Shown here one piece after another: positions 8,755-17,974 of a stretch of 56,553 nucleotides of DNA (its first letter is position 1; every line of letters begins with the position of its first letter). The stretch spans positions 102,640 to 159,192 of the forward strand of contig NZ_HE611001.1 in the NCBI RefSeq assembly GCF_000285555.1, read 5' to 3'. A model generated the notes under the pieces. That model did no database searches. It was not told the DNA's origin and worked only from the letters and a program-made list of their open reading frames with translations. Source of the DNA: Kurthia massiliensis (lineage in GTDB: Bacteria > Bacillota > Bacilli > Bacillales_A > Planococcaceae). The translations under genes and the position numbers were made by a program.

Positions 8755-9434
8755 TATTGACCACGTCCAAATCGATAGCCAATGCCCCAAACAGTTTGAA
8801 TATAGCTACTTACGTCTTTTCCTAACTTTAAACGCAACGTTTTAATGTGCGTGTCGACCGTACGCGTACCGCCTGCATAATCACCTGACCAAACTTGCTC
8901 TAGCAACTGGTCACGTGTGTAAACGATGTTCGGATGCTTCATAAACAAATGTAACAGTTCAAATTCTTTCATCGTCAATGTCACTTTTTCATCACGTACC
9001 GTTACGTTACGACCAATTTCATCTAATGCAATTTCGTCATACGTCAACATTTGTTGTTGCGGCATCATTTGTGTCGTCCGACGTAACACTGCTTCGATAC
9101 GTGCAATTAATTCTTCTCCACTAAACGGTTTAACGATATAATCGTCACCACCGATACGAAGTCCATGCACTTTGTCTTCATCCGCATCTTTCGCCGTTAA
9201 AAAAATGATCGGTACATTTGATGTTTGACGCAGCTCTGCACAAACGGTAAATCCGTCTTTTTCAGGCATCATCACATCGAGTAAAACGAGGTCGATATCG
9301 AGTTGCGCCATTAAATCTAGCGCTTCTTGTCCGTTTGATGCTTCATACGTGTGAATTTGTTGTTGCGCTAACATAATGCGAATCAATTCGCGCATCGGTT
9401 GTTCATCATCTACGATTAAAATAGTTGTCATCAT
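8754..9434 (-). CDS. OmpR-family response regulator
   Basis: A 226-residue regulator: receiver (1-118) with D9/D10, phosphoacceptor Asp53 (LLDVMMPEKDG) and Lys in VKPF, then a winged helix (about 128-224) ending in GIGYRFGRGQ. Its start overlaps the lipoprotein gene's stop by 4 bases (ATGA), and its stop overlaps the kinase start, so translation of the three genes is chained. It resembles Gram-positive WalR/ResD/PhoP-class regulators in general, but I cannot assign one of those names. The 11-bp repeats just before the operon are a plausible binding site for it. Confidence 0.88.
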   Translation of the reverse strand: MMTTILIVDDEQPMRELIRIMLAQQQIHTYEASNGQEALDLMAQLDIDLVLLDVMMPEKDGFTVCAELRQTSNVPIIFLTAKDADEDKVHGLRIGGDDYIVKPFSGEELIARIEAVLRRTTQMMPQQQMLTYDEIALDEIGRNVTVRDEKVTLTMKEFELLHLFMKHPNIVYTRDQLLEQVWSGDYAGGTRTVDTHIKTLRLKLGKDVSSYIQTVWGIGYRFGRGQ

Positions 9435-10375
9435 TTTTCCCTCACTAACAATTGAAATGGCCCTTCTCCAACATCCTGACTTTTTTCAACTTTCATCTGT
9501 TTCGTCCAATATATTTTATGATCGTCATATCCTGCAACAATAATGCTTCCCGCGAAACTTGCGAGCGCAAATGGATTCGATGCGACTTCTACTTTCGCCA
9601 CGCGTTTGCCGTCATTACCGAGTTGATGCAACACATTTTCACCATGGCTTAATACATATACGTGCTGTTGCTGTTTTAAAAAAGCAATCGGCATCATCGG
9701 CAACGTTAATTTCGCCATTTTTTCACCGTTATGAATGTTAAGGCGTTCTACGGTGTCGTTCGGTTTACTTCCGCTACCGTGCCCACCAATCCATAATTCA
9801 TCACCAACGACGATTAATCCGTTTGATGATTTCGGAATCTTCCATTCATCTTTCAAAGCGAGCGTCTGCGCATCTAATACGCTTAGCGTCGTATCTTTAA
9901 AATTGACGACGAATAATTGCCCATCATACGTCAACATCGACATCGGATAAATGCCCGTTTTACGCGTTTGTTGCTGCTGTCCATCTTCGTCGTATGCAGT
10001 GACGTTATTCGTCCAACTATTTGCTACGTAAACGCGTCTCGTTTTCGTATCATAAATGGCATTCGTCGTCCCTTCACCTGTTTCTATTTTGGCAACGTGC
10101 TTCCCGTTACTTAATTGCACAAGGTCAGCATGATCCATATTGTGACCGTACAGCAATATACGGTCGTCCCCGACTAGCGTCGCACCGCTATAAGATTCAG
10201 ATAACGGCCATACTGCGAGCTGTTTGCCATTTCTATCAATAAAATCAATCGACGGTTCTTCAATGTTGACAGATGCTACAAAATCGGTTGATTTATCAAT
10301 CGGTTCATAAGCTGTATGATTGCAAGCTGCAAGTAAAAAACTCATCACTATTAGCCCTAATATCGTCGTTCGCAC
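9431..10375 (-). CDS. Beta-propeller (YncE-like) lipoprotein co-operonic with a two-component system
   Basis: About 314 residues. A short signal peptide ends in the lipobox FLLAAC, so Cys18 would be diacylated and the protein anchored outside the membrane. The rest holds repeated units with patterns such as TNAIYDTKTRRVYVANSW and YPMSMLTYDGQLFVVN, typical of seven-bladed YncE/YVTN-type propellers. An upstream GTG (10384) is in frame, but it touches the AAGGAG site; the GTG at 10375 has proper spacing. It heads the operon with a response regulator and kinase, so it may present a signal to the kinase's outer domain. That role is inference. No enzyme motif is visible. Confidence 0.75.
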   Translation of the reverse strand: MRTTILGLIVMSFLLAACNHTAYEPIDKSTDFVASVNIEEPSIDFIDRNGKQLAVWPLSESYSGATLVGDDRILLYGHNMDHADLVQLSNGKHVAKIETGEGTTNAIYDTKTRRVYVANSWTNNVTAYDEDGQQQQTRKTGIYPMSMLTYDGQLFVVNFKDTTLSVLDAQTLALKDEWKIPKSSNGLIVVGDELWIGGHGSGSKPNDTVERLNIHNGEKMAKLTLPMMPIAFLKQQQHVYVLSHGENVLHQLGNDGKRVAKVEVASNPFALASFAGSIIVAGYDDHKIYWTKQMKVEKSQDVGEGPFQLLVREK

Positions 10376-10399
10376 AATGATCACTCCTTACGTTTATTG

Positions 10400-10432
10400 T
10401 ACAAAATGTATGTGAAATGTGTGTGAAATCTG
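10400..10432. promoter_or_regulatory. Three tandem 11-bp direct repeats, likely OmpR/PhoB-class operator
   Basis: Read on the plus strand, TACAAAATGTA, TGTGAAATGTG and TGTGAAATCTG follow each other with an exact 11-base period. On the minus strand this reads TTCACA, five bases, TTCACA, five bases, TTTGTA. That resembles the spacing of PhoP/OmpR-type sites. The array begins 25 bases upstream of the lipoprotein start. Confidence 0.6.
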
Positions 10433-10441
10433 AATGGCATT

Positions 10442-10472
10442 AAAAAGAAGCCGCCCTATTGGACGACTTCTT
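10442..10472 (-). terminator. Terminator overlapping the 3' end of hemY
   Basis: On the minus strand AAGAAGTCGTCC pairs with GGCGGCTTCTT (one mismatch) and runs into TTTTT. The 5' half of the stem lies inside the last five hemY codons and its stop codon. Confidence 0.8.
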
Positions 10473-11892
10473 GCGTTGAAAACAATTGCGCTAGTATTTC
10501 CTCGGCGTTGTTAAACCCTTGTTCAATACAATTTGCGAGTGAAATACCTTCATATGAATTTCCTGCTAAACGAACGGTCGGAAACGCTCCGTGTAAATTC
10601 GCTTTTGCGCGCTTCACACGTTCAATATGTCCAATCGTATATTGTGGCATCGAATCTTTCCAACGCGATACAATCGTTTCTATAGGTTGTACGTTTAGTC
10701 CACTCAGCTGATGTAAATCTTCAAGTAATATTTTTTCAATTTCGGAATCGGACAATTCAACAATCGACGCATCACCTGTACGACCGATATAGCAATTGAC
10801 TAATGCATAGCCTTCCGGTGCAATGTGCGACCATTTTTTATGCTCATACGTCAGTGACGTTAATGAATAATCGCTATTACGCGACATAAAAATATCCGTT
10901 CCATCAAATGACGGTAAATCCGCCTCTTTAAAAATCATCGATACCGTCGCAACGGTATTCGATGGAATGTCTTTTAAATCTTCTAATAAATGATCTTCAA
11001 ACAACGTACGTGCCGATTGATGTGGAATCGCCACAACGACGCCATCTACTGCTAACGTCGATTTATTGTTTAACGATAAACAAACTTGTTGTTCGTACGA
11101 CGTGATTGATTGTACGCGTACGCCTTTCATCAATTGACACGTCAGATGTGTTGCGAGCGCGTCCACCAACATATCCATCCCTTTGGCAAAAGTTTGCATG
11201 TTAAACGCATTATATTCTTTTGTAAATGCACGCCCTTCAATCGATGTTAATTCACGTCGAATACCTCGCATTAAGCTACTCGACTGCTGTTCATAGTCGC
11301 GTAAAATTGGTAATGTTGCTTCCAAACTTAACTCGTCAATATCTCCTGAAAAAACACCCGATAAAAAAGGTTCAATAACATTTTGTACAAACTCTTCGCC
11401 GAAACGTCGACGCACAAATTTCCCAAGCGATTGATCCCCATCAACGCGACTTGGTGGCAGTATCCAATCTGCCGTAGCTCTTACTTTTCCGCTCCACGAC
11501 ACCAAGCTTGATGCCATAAATGGTTTGATTTGTGTTGGAATCCCTAGAATGTTACTCGTTGGGACTGGCTGTAATTCTTTATTGTTAATCGCAATATACG
11601 TTTTCGCATGCGCCGTCTTGATCATATCATGATCAATGCCAATCTTTGTCGCTAATGACGAAATGATACCACGACGGTCAATGAAAGAATCTGGCCCGCG
11701 TTCAATTATAAAACCATCCTTGCGCAGCGTTTGAAGCTTCCCGCCTAAGCGATGAGAAGATTCGAGTAATACGATTTCTAATGGATAGTGATGTAATTTC
11801 GCCTGTTCCTGCAAATAGAACGCCGCCGCAAGACCGGTGATTCCGCCACCGATTACGGCTACCCTTCGCTTTTTGTCAGTCACATGTATCAT
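10456..11892 (-). CDS. hemY: Coproporphyrinogen III oxidase (HemY/CgoX type)
   Basis: FAD-dependent, oxygen-using enzyme. In Gram-positive bacteria it oxidises coproporphyrinogen III to coproporphyrin III in the coproporphyrin-dependent haem route. The dinucleotide motif VAVIGGGITGLAAAF lies near the N-terminus, followed by LESSHRLGGKL and RGPDSFI, and the C-terminal flavin segment GNSYEGISLANCIEQG. The 478-residue length is normal. An in-frame GTG lies one codon upstream (11895); neither start has an ideal ribosome site, so the exact N-terminus is uncertain. It is the last gene of hemE-hemH-hemY, 8 bases after hemH. A terminator stem overlaps its final codons. Confidence 0.92.
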   Translation of the reverse strand: MIHVTDKKRRVAVIGGGITGLAAAFYLQEQAKLHHYPLEIVLLESSHRLGGKLQTLRKDGFIIERGPDSFIDRRGIISSLATKIGIDHDMIKTAHAKTYIAINNKELQPVPTSNILGIPTQIKPFMASSLVSWSGKVRATADWILPPSRVDGDQSLGKFVRRRFGEEFVQNVIEPFLSGVFSGDIDELSLEATLPILRDYEQQSSSLMRGIRRELTSIEGRAFTKEYNAFNMQTFAKGMDMLVDALATHLTCQLMKGVRVQSITSYEQQVCLSLNNKSTLAVDGVVVAIPHQSARTLFEDHLLEDLKDIPSNTVATVSMIFKEADLPSFDGTDIFMSRNSDYSLTSLTYEHKKWSHIAPEGYALVNCYIGRTGDASIVELSDSEIEKILLEDLHQLSGLNVQPIETIVSRWKDSMPQYTIGHIERVKRAKANLHGAFPTVRLAGNSYEGISLANCIEQGFNNAEEILAQLFSTQEVVQ

Positions 11893-11903
11893 CACTTTCT
11901 ATA

Positions 11904-12836
11904 TTATTTAGCGAATGCCTTTTGTACCGCATCAGCCATCGCATCGATGAATAATGGATTGTCATTTGGCATTGCTGGGCGGTGATAGTTTGCACCTAGT
12001 TCTTCACAAACTGTTTTACATTCGTAGTCGTTATCGTAAAGCACTTCTAAATGCTCTGCGACGAAACCGACTGGTACGTATGTGAATGAACGATAACCTT
12101 TTTCGTTGTAAAGGTCGCGTGTTAAATCTTGTACGTCTGGTCCTAACCAAGGATCTTTCGTTTGACCTGCTGATTGCCAACCGAATTCAACGTTTTTCAC
12201 GCCTGTACGTGCTTGTAGTAAATCTTTCGTTTCAAAAAGTTGTTCCGCGTATGGGTCACCCATTTTAATAATTTTTTCTGGTAATGAGTGCGCACAAACG
12301 ACAAGACATGCTGTTTCGCGTTCTTCATCTGACATGCCATCAAATTCAGCATTAATTTTTTCAGTCCAGTACTGTAAGAATTTTTCTTCTTTGTACCAGC
12401 TATCGATGCCTGTAAATTTGAAATCTGGATCGATTTTTTGCGCTGTTTCAGCCGCACGTGTATGATACGCTTTCGTTGAGAATAATGAGAAGTGTGGCGC
12501 TAACACGATACCAATTGCTTCTTTAATGCCGTCGTTGATCATTTGTTCAACCGCATCTTCAATAAATGGCGCGATATGTTTTAAACCGATATACACTTTG
12601 TATTCCACTTCATCTTGTACTTCGTTTAAACGGGCACCTAATGCGTGTGCTTGTTTTTCAGTCGTTGCCGCAAGTGGTGAAATACCACCGATTGATTGGT
12701 AGCGGCTACGTAAGTCTTCGATTTGTTCGTCAGTTGGACGGTGTCCGTGGCGAATATGTGTGTAGTAAGGAATTAAATCTTCATCTTTTTGTGGTGTGCC
12801 GTATGCCATCACTAATAAACCAATTTGTTTTTTCAT
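11904..12836 (-). CDS. hemH: Coproporphyrin ferrochelatase
   Basis: Inserts Fe(II) into coproporphyrin III to make coprohaem. The 310 residues match the soluble Gram-positive ferrochelatase. His183 (in CAHSLPEKI) and Glu264 (in EHLEVLYD) fall at the same numbers as the metal-binding His183 and Glu264 of the B. subtilis enzyme. The [21 protein letters not shown] segment of the family is also present. No [2Fe-2S] cysteine tail is seen. It lies between hemE (18 bases upstream) and hemY (8 bases downstream). The ribosome site is GAGGTG. Confidence 0.95.
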   Translation of the reverse strand: MKKQIGLLVMAYGTPQKDEDLIPYYTHIRHGHRPTDEQIEDLRSRYQSIGGISPLAATTEKQAHALGARLNEVQDEVEYKVYIGLKHIAPFIEDAVEQMINDGIKEAIGIVLAPHFSLFSTKAYHTRAAETAQKIDPDFKFTGIDSWYKEEKFLQYWTEKINAEFDGMSDEERETACLVVCAHSLPEKIIKMGDPYAEQLFETKDLLQARTGVKNVEFGWQSAGQTKDPWLGPDVQDLTRDLYNEKGYRSFTYVPVGFVAEHLEVLYDNDYECKTVCEELGANYHRPAMPNDNPLFIDAMADAVQKAFAK

Positions 12837-12854
12837 TATTTGTCACCTCAAAGA

Positions 12855-13901
12855 TTATTTTGCAGCGATTTGTTCGCGGCTGTAGTCGTGGATTAATGCT
12901 GTTAAACGTTTTAAAACGTCAGGATCAACTTCTGGGAAGACACCGTGACCTAAGTTGAAAATGTGACCTGGTACTTCAAGACCTTGGTCAATGATTTCTT
13001 TCGTACGCGCTTCAAGTACAGACCAATCTGCTAGTAAAAGCGTTGGGTCTAAGTTTCCTTGTACAGGTTTATGAATACCCATTTGACGTGCCTGTTTAAC
13101 AGGTAAGCGCCAATCAAGGCCGACAACGTCAATCGGTAACTCTTGCCAATCTAATACTAAGTGGCTTGCACCAACACCGAACATAATCATCGGTACGTTT
13201 TCACCTTTTAATTCAGTGAAGATACGATCCATCACTGGTTTAATAAAGATTCTATAATCTGCTTCGCTTAATGCGCCAACCCATGAATCAAAAATTTGGA
13301 ACGCTTTTGCGCCCGCTTGAATTTGTGCTTTTAAGTCAACGACGATCATATCCGCCAGTTTATCCATTAATTTGAACCAAGCTTGTGGATGTGACACCAT
13401 AAATGCTTTCGTTTTTGCATAGTTTTTAGACGGGCCACCTTCAATCATGTAGCTCGCTAACGTAAATGGTGCCCCTGCAAAACCGATTAATGGCACATTT
13501 AATTGTTCTGTCGTTAATAATTTAATCGTCTCTAACACGAATGGTACGTGTTCTTGCGGATTAAATTCACGTAAGTTATCAATATCTTTTTCCGAGCGAA
13601 TCGGATTTGAAATGACAGGACCTACGCCTGCTTTAATTTTGACATCAACGCCCATTCCAGGAAGAGGCGTTACGATGTCTTTGTAAAGAATGGCGGCATC
13701 CACATCATAGTTTTGTACAGGTAAATGTGTCACGTATGCACAAAGCTCTGGTTGGTGCGTAATTTCCTCTAATGAATATTTCTCTTTAATTTTACGGTAT
13801 TCTGGTTGTGAACGGCCTGCTTGTCGCATGTACCACACCGGTGTATAATCTGTGCGCTCCCCACGTGCTGCACGTAATAAAGTATCGTTAAAAACTGTCA
13901 T
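12855..13901 (-). CDS. hemE: Uroporphyrinogen decarboxylase
   Basis: Removes the four acetate carboxyls of uroporphyrinogen III to give coproporphyrinogen III. About 348 residues begin [15 protein letters not shown], with the substrate-binding N-terminal motif [16 protein letters not shown] and the [17 protein letters not shown] segment. The frame also opens at an ATG at 13925, but the GAAGGGA ribosome site lies inside that extension and is well placed for 13901, and family members begin at this point. It is the first gene of the hem operon and is divergent to hmoB. Confidence 0.94.
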   Translation of the reverse strand: MTVFNDTLLRAARGERTDYTPVWYMRQAGRSQPEYRKIKEKYSLEEITHQPELCAYVTHLPVQNYDVDAAILYKDIVTPLPGMGVDVKIKAGVGPVISNPIRSEKDIDNLREFNPQEHVPFVLETIKLLTTEQLNVPLIGFAGAPFTLASYMIEGGPSKNYAKTKAFMVSHPQAWFKLMDKLADMIVVDLKAQIQAGAKAFQIFDSWVGALSEADYRIFIKPVMDRIFTELKGENVPMIMFGVGASHLVLDWQELPIDVVGLDWRLPVKQARQMGIHKPVQGNLDPTLLLADWSVLEARTKEIIDQGLEVPGHIFNLGHGVFPEVDPDVLKRLTALIHDYSREQIAAK

Positions 13902-14011
13902 TCTTTTTGTCTTCCCTTCTCTCATCTATAAAGTTAATATAAGAAATCCGACATTCGTATCCATCATTTACTATAGTCCTTTGAATAATGAAAAGTATAG
14001 TTTTCAGCTCA

Positions 14012-14053
14012 TTTTGTCATACAAAGTTCTGAAAACGTGACAGAATTTTGTCA
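14012..14053. promoter_or_regulatory. Repeated TTTTGTCA elements between hemE and hmoB
   Basis: TTTTGTCA occurs at 14012-14019 and 14046-14053. The second copy also forms an inverted repeat TGACA-N6-TGTCA (14038-14053). A weak minus-strand -10 (TATACT, about 13995-14000) for hemE lies next to it. A shared haem-linked operator is possible, but no regulator is known to me for this sequence. Confidence 0.35.
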
Positions 14054-14119
14054 GTTTCGTTTTATCGATTGTTTTTAAGGTAATATGTAAACAAATAGAT
14101 ATTAAAGGAGTCGTTTTTC

Positions 14120-14665
14120 ATGACTAATTTGTACATTGCCCTTGGCACACCTAATTTTATGCAAACGTTAAAAGCAAAATATAAAAAAGAAAATATGATT
14201 GTCGCTTTTAATGAAGTAAATACCATCTTAATTCATGAAACGGAAAAGAAAACAAAATTTGCTGCACCGAAAAAATATGAAGTCGTCGCACAAGAAGGTA
14301 CACTTCAAGAACATGGCTATTTTGCGCTCATTTACGTGTCCATTATGGCCGAGCAACACCGCGTATTTGAAGATCGTTTCGAACAACGCAAACATGGCAT
14401 TAAAAATGAGCCTGGGTTCGTCGCTTTCCGCTTATTACGCCCTATCAATGATACGGATTATTTAGTATTAACGGAATGGACTGGCGCCGCATCATTTGAA
14501 GCATGGAAATTAACAGACGACTACAAAGATGCCATCGCAAGTTACCAAGAAGCTGGCACAATGAATATGAATAGCCAAATGTTTGAACCAACGTTATTTA
14601 CGAAAACGTATACGACAAACATTGATGACGTTGAGTTCCCAGATGAGGACGAAGAGCGCCGCTAA
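14120..14665 (+). CDS. hmoB: Haem-degrading monooxygenase, HmoB/TRAP family
   Basis: A 181-residue member of the antibiotic-biosynthesis-monooxygenase ferredoxin-like fold, of the type found as HmoB (YhgC) in B. subtilis and TraP in staphylococci. The C-terminal half holds the ABM domain (about 67-150: FALIYVSIMAEQHRVFEDRFEQRKHGIKNEPGFVAFRLLRP, then YLVLTEWTGAASFEAW). Staphylococcal traP and B. subtilis yhgC also lie next to hemEHY. The likely role is oxidative opening of haem to release iron. The start follows AAAGGAG. An acidic tail (EFPDEDEERR) is present. Confidence 0.85.
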   Translation: MTNLYIALGTPNFMQTLKAKYKKENMIVAFNEVNTILIHETEKKTKFAAPKKYEVVAQEGTLQEHGYFALIYVSIMAEQHRVFEDRFEQRKHGIKNEPGFVAFRLLRPINDTDYLVLTEWTGAASFEAWKLTDDYKDAIASYQEAGTMNMNSQMFEPTLFTKTYTTNIDDVEFPDEDEERR

Positions 14666-14671
14666 TACATG

Positions 14672-14698
14672 AAGCTGTCGATGAGGCAGCTTTTTTTT
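14672..14698 (+). terminator. Terminator after hmoB
   Basis: AAGCTGTC pairs with GGCAGCTT around a 5-base loop (one G-T pair) and is followed by eight T. Confidence 0.75.
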
Positions 14699-14723
14699 AC
14701 ACATATAAAAGGTGGGGATAACG

Positions 14724-15893
14724 ATGAACGTTTACGAAGATCTTGCAAAAGTTTTTACCGAGATGCAACAAACGCGCCGCTATTTACATATGCACCCAGA
14801 ATTATCATTTCAAGAACAGCAAACAGCCGCGTTTATTGCCGCACAGTACGACGCATTAGGCATTCCATACGAAACGAATGTCGGCGGTGGATACGGTATC
14901 GTCGCCCGCGTAACCGGCGCAAAACCCGGAAAAGTCGTAGCGTTACGTGCTGACTTTGATGCATTACCGATTCAAGACCAAAAGGACGTCCCTTATCGCT
15001 CACAAGTCGACAATGTGAGTCACGCATGTGGACACGATGGGCATACCGCGATGTTGCTCGCAATTGCACGCGTTTTAAAGCAACATGAAGCAACGCTCGC
15101 TGGTGAATATGTACTCATTCATCAACCTGCAGAAGAACATCCACCAGGTGGCGCGAAAGATATGATTGAAGCCGGTTGTTTAGATGGTGTCGATGTGATT
15201 TTTACGACACATTTATGGTCATTATTCGAAAGTGGTCACGTCTACGTAGCAAAAGGCCCGATTATGGCTGCCGCTTCTAATTTTGATATGACGATTACCG
15301 GTGCTGGCGGTCACGGTGGTGCACCCCATACGTCGATTGATGCCATTTCTTTATCTGCAACGGTCATCTCGCAGTTACAACAAATCGTTGCGCGCCGACT
15401 AGACCCACTTGCGCCTGCTGTATTATCAATTGGTGCCATTCAAGCTGGCGAAACGTACAATATTATCGCCGAGCAAGCGCATATAAAAGGAACGGTACGC
15501 GCCTTCGATACGACCGTACGCGATCAAATTTATGAAGAAATTGACCGCGTCTTAAAAGGGATTTGTTTCAGTGCCAATGCTGATTATACGTTTCACATGA
15601 TCGACGGTTATCCCCCAGTCGTTAACGACGATGAGTACGCGGCCTTTTTATATGATGTCGCACAAACGATTCCTGCTGTTAAAGGCCACCATTGGGTTGC
15701 ACCGATGATGATTGGCGAAGACTTCGCCTACTATTTAGAACGCGTCCCTGGCGTATTTTTCTTAACAGGTGCAAAACCTATAAACGGTGAACCGTATCCA
15801 CATCATCACGCGAAGTTCGATTTCGATGAACGAGCGATGCTTACAGGCGCACAAACGTTATTAGGTGCCGCCCTTGCCTATCAACAGCAATAA
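14724..15893 (+). CDS. yhaA: M20-family amidohydrolase (N-acyl amino acid / aminoacylase type)
   Basis: Zinc-dependent hydrolase of about 389 residues that cleaves N-acylated amino acids or similar amides. Motifs fit M20D: HMHPELSFQE near the start, the metal-binding HACGHDGHTAM (about 95-105), HQPAEEHPPGGAKDM with the catalytic glutamate pair, GGHGGAPH in the dimerisation domain, and a late GEDFAYY. The ATG at 14724 is well spaced from AAAGGTGGGG; the in-frame GTG at 14712 sits within that site. In B. subtilis yhaA is the corresponding gene beside ecs. The ecsC gene found there is absent here. The true substrate is not determinable. Confidence 0.85.
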   Translation: MNVYEDLAKVFTEMQQTRRYLHMHPELSFQEQQTAAFIAAQYDALGIPYETNVGGGYGIVARVTGAKPGKVVALRADFDALPIQDQKDVPYRSQVDNVSHACGHDGHTAMLLAIARVLKQHEATLAGEYVLIHQPAEEHPPGGAKDMIEAGCLDGVDVIFTTHLWSLFESGHVYVAKGPIMAAASNFDMTITGAGGHGGAPHTSIDAISLSATVISQLQQIVARRLDPLAPAVLSIGAIQAGETYNIIAEQAHIKGTVRAFDTTVRDQIYEEIDRVLKGICFSANADYTFHMIDGYPPVVNDDEYAAFLYDVAQTIPAVKGHHWVAPMMIGEDFAYYLERVPGVFFLTGAKPINGEPYPHHHAKFDFDERAMLTGAQTLLGAALAYQQQ

Positions 15894-15930
15894 AAAAAGA
15901 ACGCCCCCTACTCGGGACGTTCTTTTTATT
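15893..15930. terminator. Bidirectional terminator between yhaA and ecsB
   Basis: AAAAAGAACG and CGTTCTTTTT enclose a further CCC/GGG pairing and a short loop. It serves the convergent yhaA and ecsB genes and overlaps the last ecsB codons. Confidence 0.8.
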
Positions 15931-17119
15931 TTGATAAACGTAATGTCACTTCACCGACGATGACAATAATCAATGCATATGCCCAGCAATAAGGATGCAT
16001 AATGCTCGCAAGTAATACGACGATGGCCTGCGCAATAATAAAGTAGCGAACGACGTGCACCGCTGCTTTTTTACGCGCATTTTCTGGCAATGGGTATAAC
16101 ATACTCATCGTAAATTCATGTGTCGACGCAATTGCCTGTTTTAATTGTAAAGCGACCGCAAAACCGAGTGCCGCACACATTACCATTGCCGCAATAGCAA
16201 TATCGACGAAACCGACAACGAGTGCATTAATGAAGACGAGACGTAACCATAAATAAAAATGGTCATCGGTACGAATGACGCTACGGAATAAATAGTATTC
16301 AAACGTTTTCGCATGTTTTTTCGGAATAAGCTTATACAATACATCGGCATATTTACGGCGCTTAATGCTGCCATGTACTTGTGGCACGTCCGTAAAGTAG
16401 TTCGCAAAACGATAAATACCCATCATACGATTTTCTTCTAATGCGACGAAATGTTCGTACGGGAACGGTTGACCTTGAATATATGTTTTAATCCACGCTG
16501 TATGGACGACAAAAATAATAATCGCCAGCGTGGCTACGTACGGCATATTTTCAAGTACTGCCCAAATGACTGCGGCGCTTAGTACGTAACGAATCGTATA
16601 ATCAAGCGCCATCCATCGACGGTCTCCTTCACGAAGCCAACGATACGTAAACTCTGCATGTACGTTCATATATTTCAAGAAAAATACTGCAACGAGACCG
16701 GCAACAATATGTGGCACTGACAATTCAGCGACTTGGCGTAGCGTCGGCCACATGACGATGTAAATGACCGCTGCAATTATGATTTGCGTGACGTATGTAA
16801 AGCGCAGCGCATGTTTAAAATACACATCAAGCTTTGTTTCAAGTGGCAATAAATATACTTCATCAGGCTTTTTTAACAACGTGACCGGTCGGCTTAACGT
16901 AATGAAAATGGCGACGATGAGTGCGGTAATGATTGCAACAGGCACGTCACTATTGCCATGGTTGGCATCTAGCCAATGACTATATTGATATCCACCTGCA
17001 CCGAGTAAAAAGACGATGACGAGCGCCATATGCCCAGTAAAAACGAAGCGCATATACTTTTGGAGTTCTTCGGTATAATGCGCGGCACGTTTACGCCAAA
17101 CGTCTTCTAAACTACGCAT
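15926..17119 (-). CDS. ecsB: ABC transporter membrane subunit EcsB
   Basis: A 397-residue polytopic protein with about eight hydrophobic segments, starting with a soluble N-terminus (MRSLEDVWRKRAAHYTEELQKYMR) typical of EcsB. In B. subtilis EcsAB influences protein secretion, intramembrane proteolysis by RasP, competence and peptide pheromone export; the transported substrate is still unclear. The start overlaps the ecsA stop by 8 bases. It ends at the bidirectional terminator shared with yhaA. Confidence 0.9.
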   Translation of the reverse strand: MRSLEDVWRKRAAHYTEELQKYMRFVFTGHMALVIVFLLGAGGYQYSHWLDANHGNSDVPVAIITALIVAIFITLSRPVTLLKKPDEVYLLPLETKLDVYFKHALRFTYVTQIIIAAVIYIVMWPTLRQVAELSVPHIVAGLVAVFFLKYMNVHAEFTYRWLREGDRRWMALDYTIRYVLSAAVIWAVLENMPYVATLAIIIFVVHTAWIKTYIQGQPFPYEHFVALEENRMMGIYRFANYFTDVPQVHGSIKRRKYADVLYKLIPKKHAKTFEYYLFRSVIRTDDHFYLWLRLVFINALVVGFVDIAIAAMVMCAALGFAVALQLKQAIASTHEFTMSMLYPLPENARKKAAVHVVRYFIIAQAIVVLLASIMHPYCWAYALIIVIVGEVTLRLSK

Positions 17120-17852
17120 CGACTTGCTCCTTCGTCATTTGAATGTATAAATCATCAAGTGTAGCGTTTGGCATGTTGAATGATTGGCGTAGATCATCCA
17201 TCGTACCGAATGCACGAATACGACCGTCGTGTAACAATAAAATTTTATCGCAATGTTGTTCAGCAGTTGCGAGCACGTGCGTTGACATTAAAATCGCAGC
17301 ACCATCTTTTTTCTTTTCATCCATTTGTTCTAGCAATAAACTAATCGCTAAAGGATCAAGCCCTAAAAATGGCTCATCAATGATGTAAAGTGACGGATTC
17401 ACTAAAAAGGCGCACATAATCATCACCTTTTGACGCATCCCTTTTGAGAAATGAGACGGGAACCAATTTAAACGTTTTTCCATGCGGAATTCTTTTAATA
17501 ATGGGTTCACACGTTCTTCCATGACGTCGAATGGAATGTTATACGCCATCGCCGTCATTTCTAAATGTTCGCGTAACGTTAATTCGTCATACAACACAGG
17601 TGTTTCAGGAATGTATGAAAACGACGTACGATAACCATCCATATTGTCTTTCATCGTTTGACCGTTAATCCGAATACTGCCTTTTTGTGGCGTCATCATG
17701 CCAATAATATGTTTAATCGTCGTACTTTTACCGGCACCATTTAGGCCGATTAAACCGACTAACTCCCCTGGCTGTAATGCAAAATTCAAGTCGTGGATGA
17801 CAGGTTTACGCGTATAGCCACCTGTTAAATCTGTTACTTCTAAAATCGTCAT
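17112..17852 (-). CDS. ecsA: ABC transporter ATP-binding protein EcsA
   Basis: ATPase of the Ecs transporter, about 246 residues. It has Walker A GLNGAGKST, the Q-loop region SYIPETPVLYDELTLREH, signature FSKGMRQK in place of LSGGQ (typical of EcsA), Walker B LYIIDEPFLGLDP and switch histidine MSTHVL. The ATG at 17852 is preferred over an in-frame GTG at 17861 because GGAG lies at the right distance. It is divergent to hit, as in B. subtilis. Confidence 0.92.
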   Translation of the reverse strand: MTILEVTDLTGGYTRKPVIHDLNFALQPGELVGLIGLNGAGKSTTIKHIIGMMTPQKGSIRINGQTMKDNMDGYRTSFSYIPETPVLYDELTLREHLEMTAMAYNIPFDVMEERVNPLLKEFRMEKRLNWFPSHFSKGMRQKVMIMCAFLVNPSLYIIDEPFLGLDPLAISLLLEQMDEKKKDGAAILMSTHVLATAEQHCDKILLLHDGRIRAFGTMDDLRQSFNMPNATLDDLYIQMTKEQVDA

Positions 17853-17974
17853 TTCTTTCACTCCATTTCGAGTTATGCTCCGAGAAGCTTTCCTTATTAG
17901 TTTAGCAAAAATCGCTCGGTGTCGCAGTTGTCATATGGTAAAATGGAAACAAATTGTTGAAAGGTGTGTGTCAT

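Noticed and set aside
12197..12457. An 86-codon frame in another phase of hemH
   Set aside because: It lies wholly inside hemH, whose active-site residues are intact; nothing supports a second product.
13902..13925. Longer N-terminus for hemE
   Set aside because: The ribosome site GAAGGGA lies inside this extension and the conserved protein begins at 13901.
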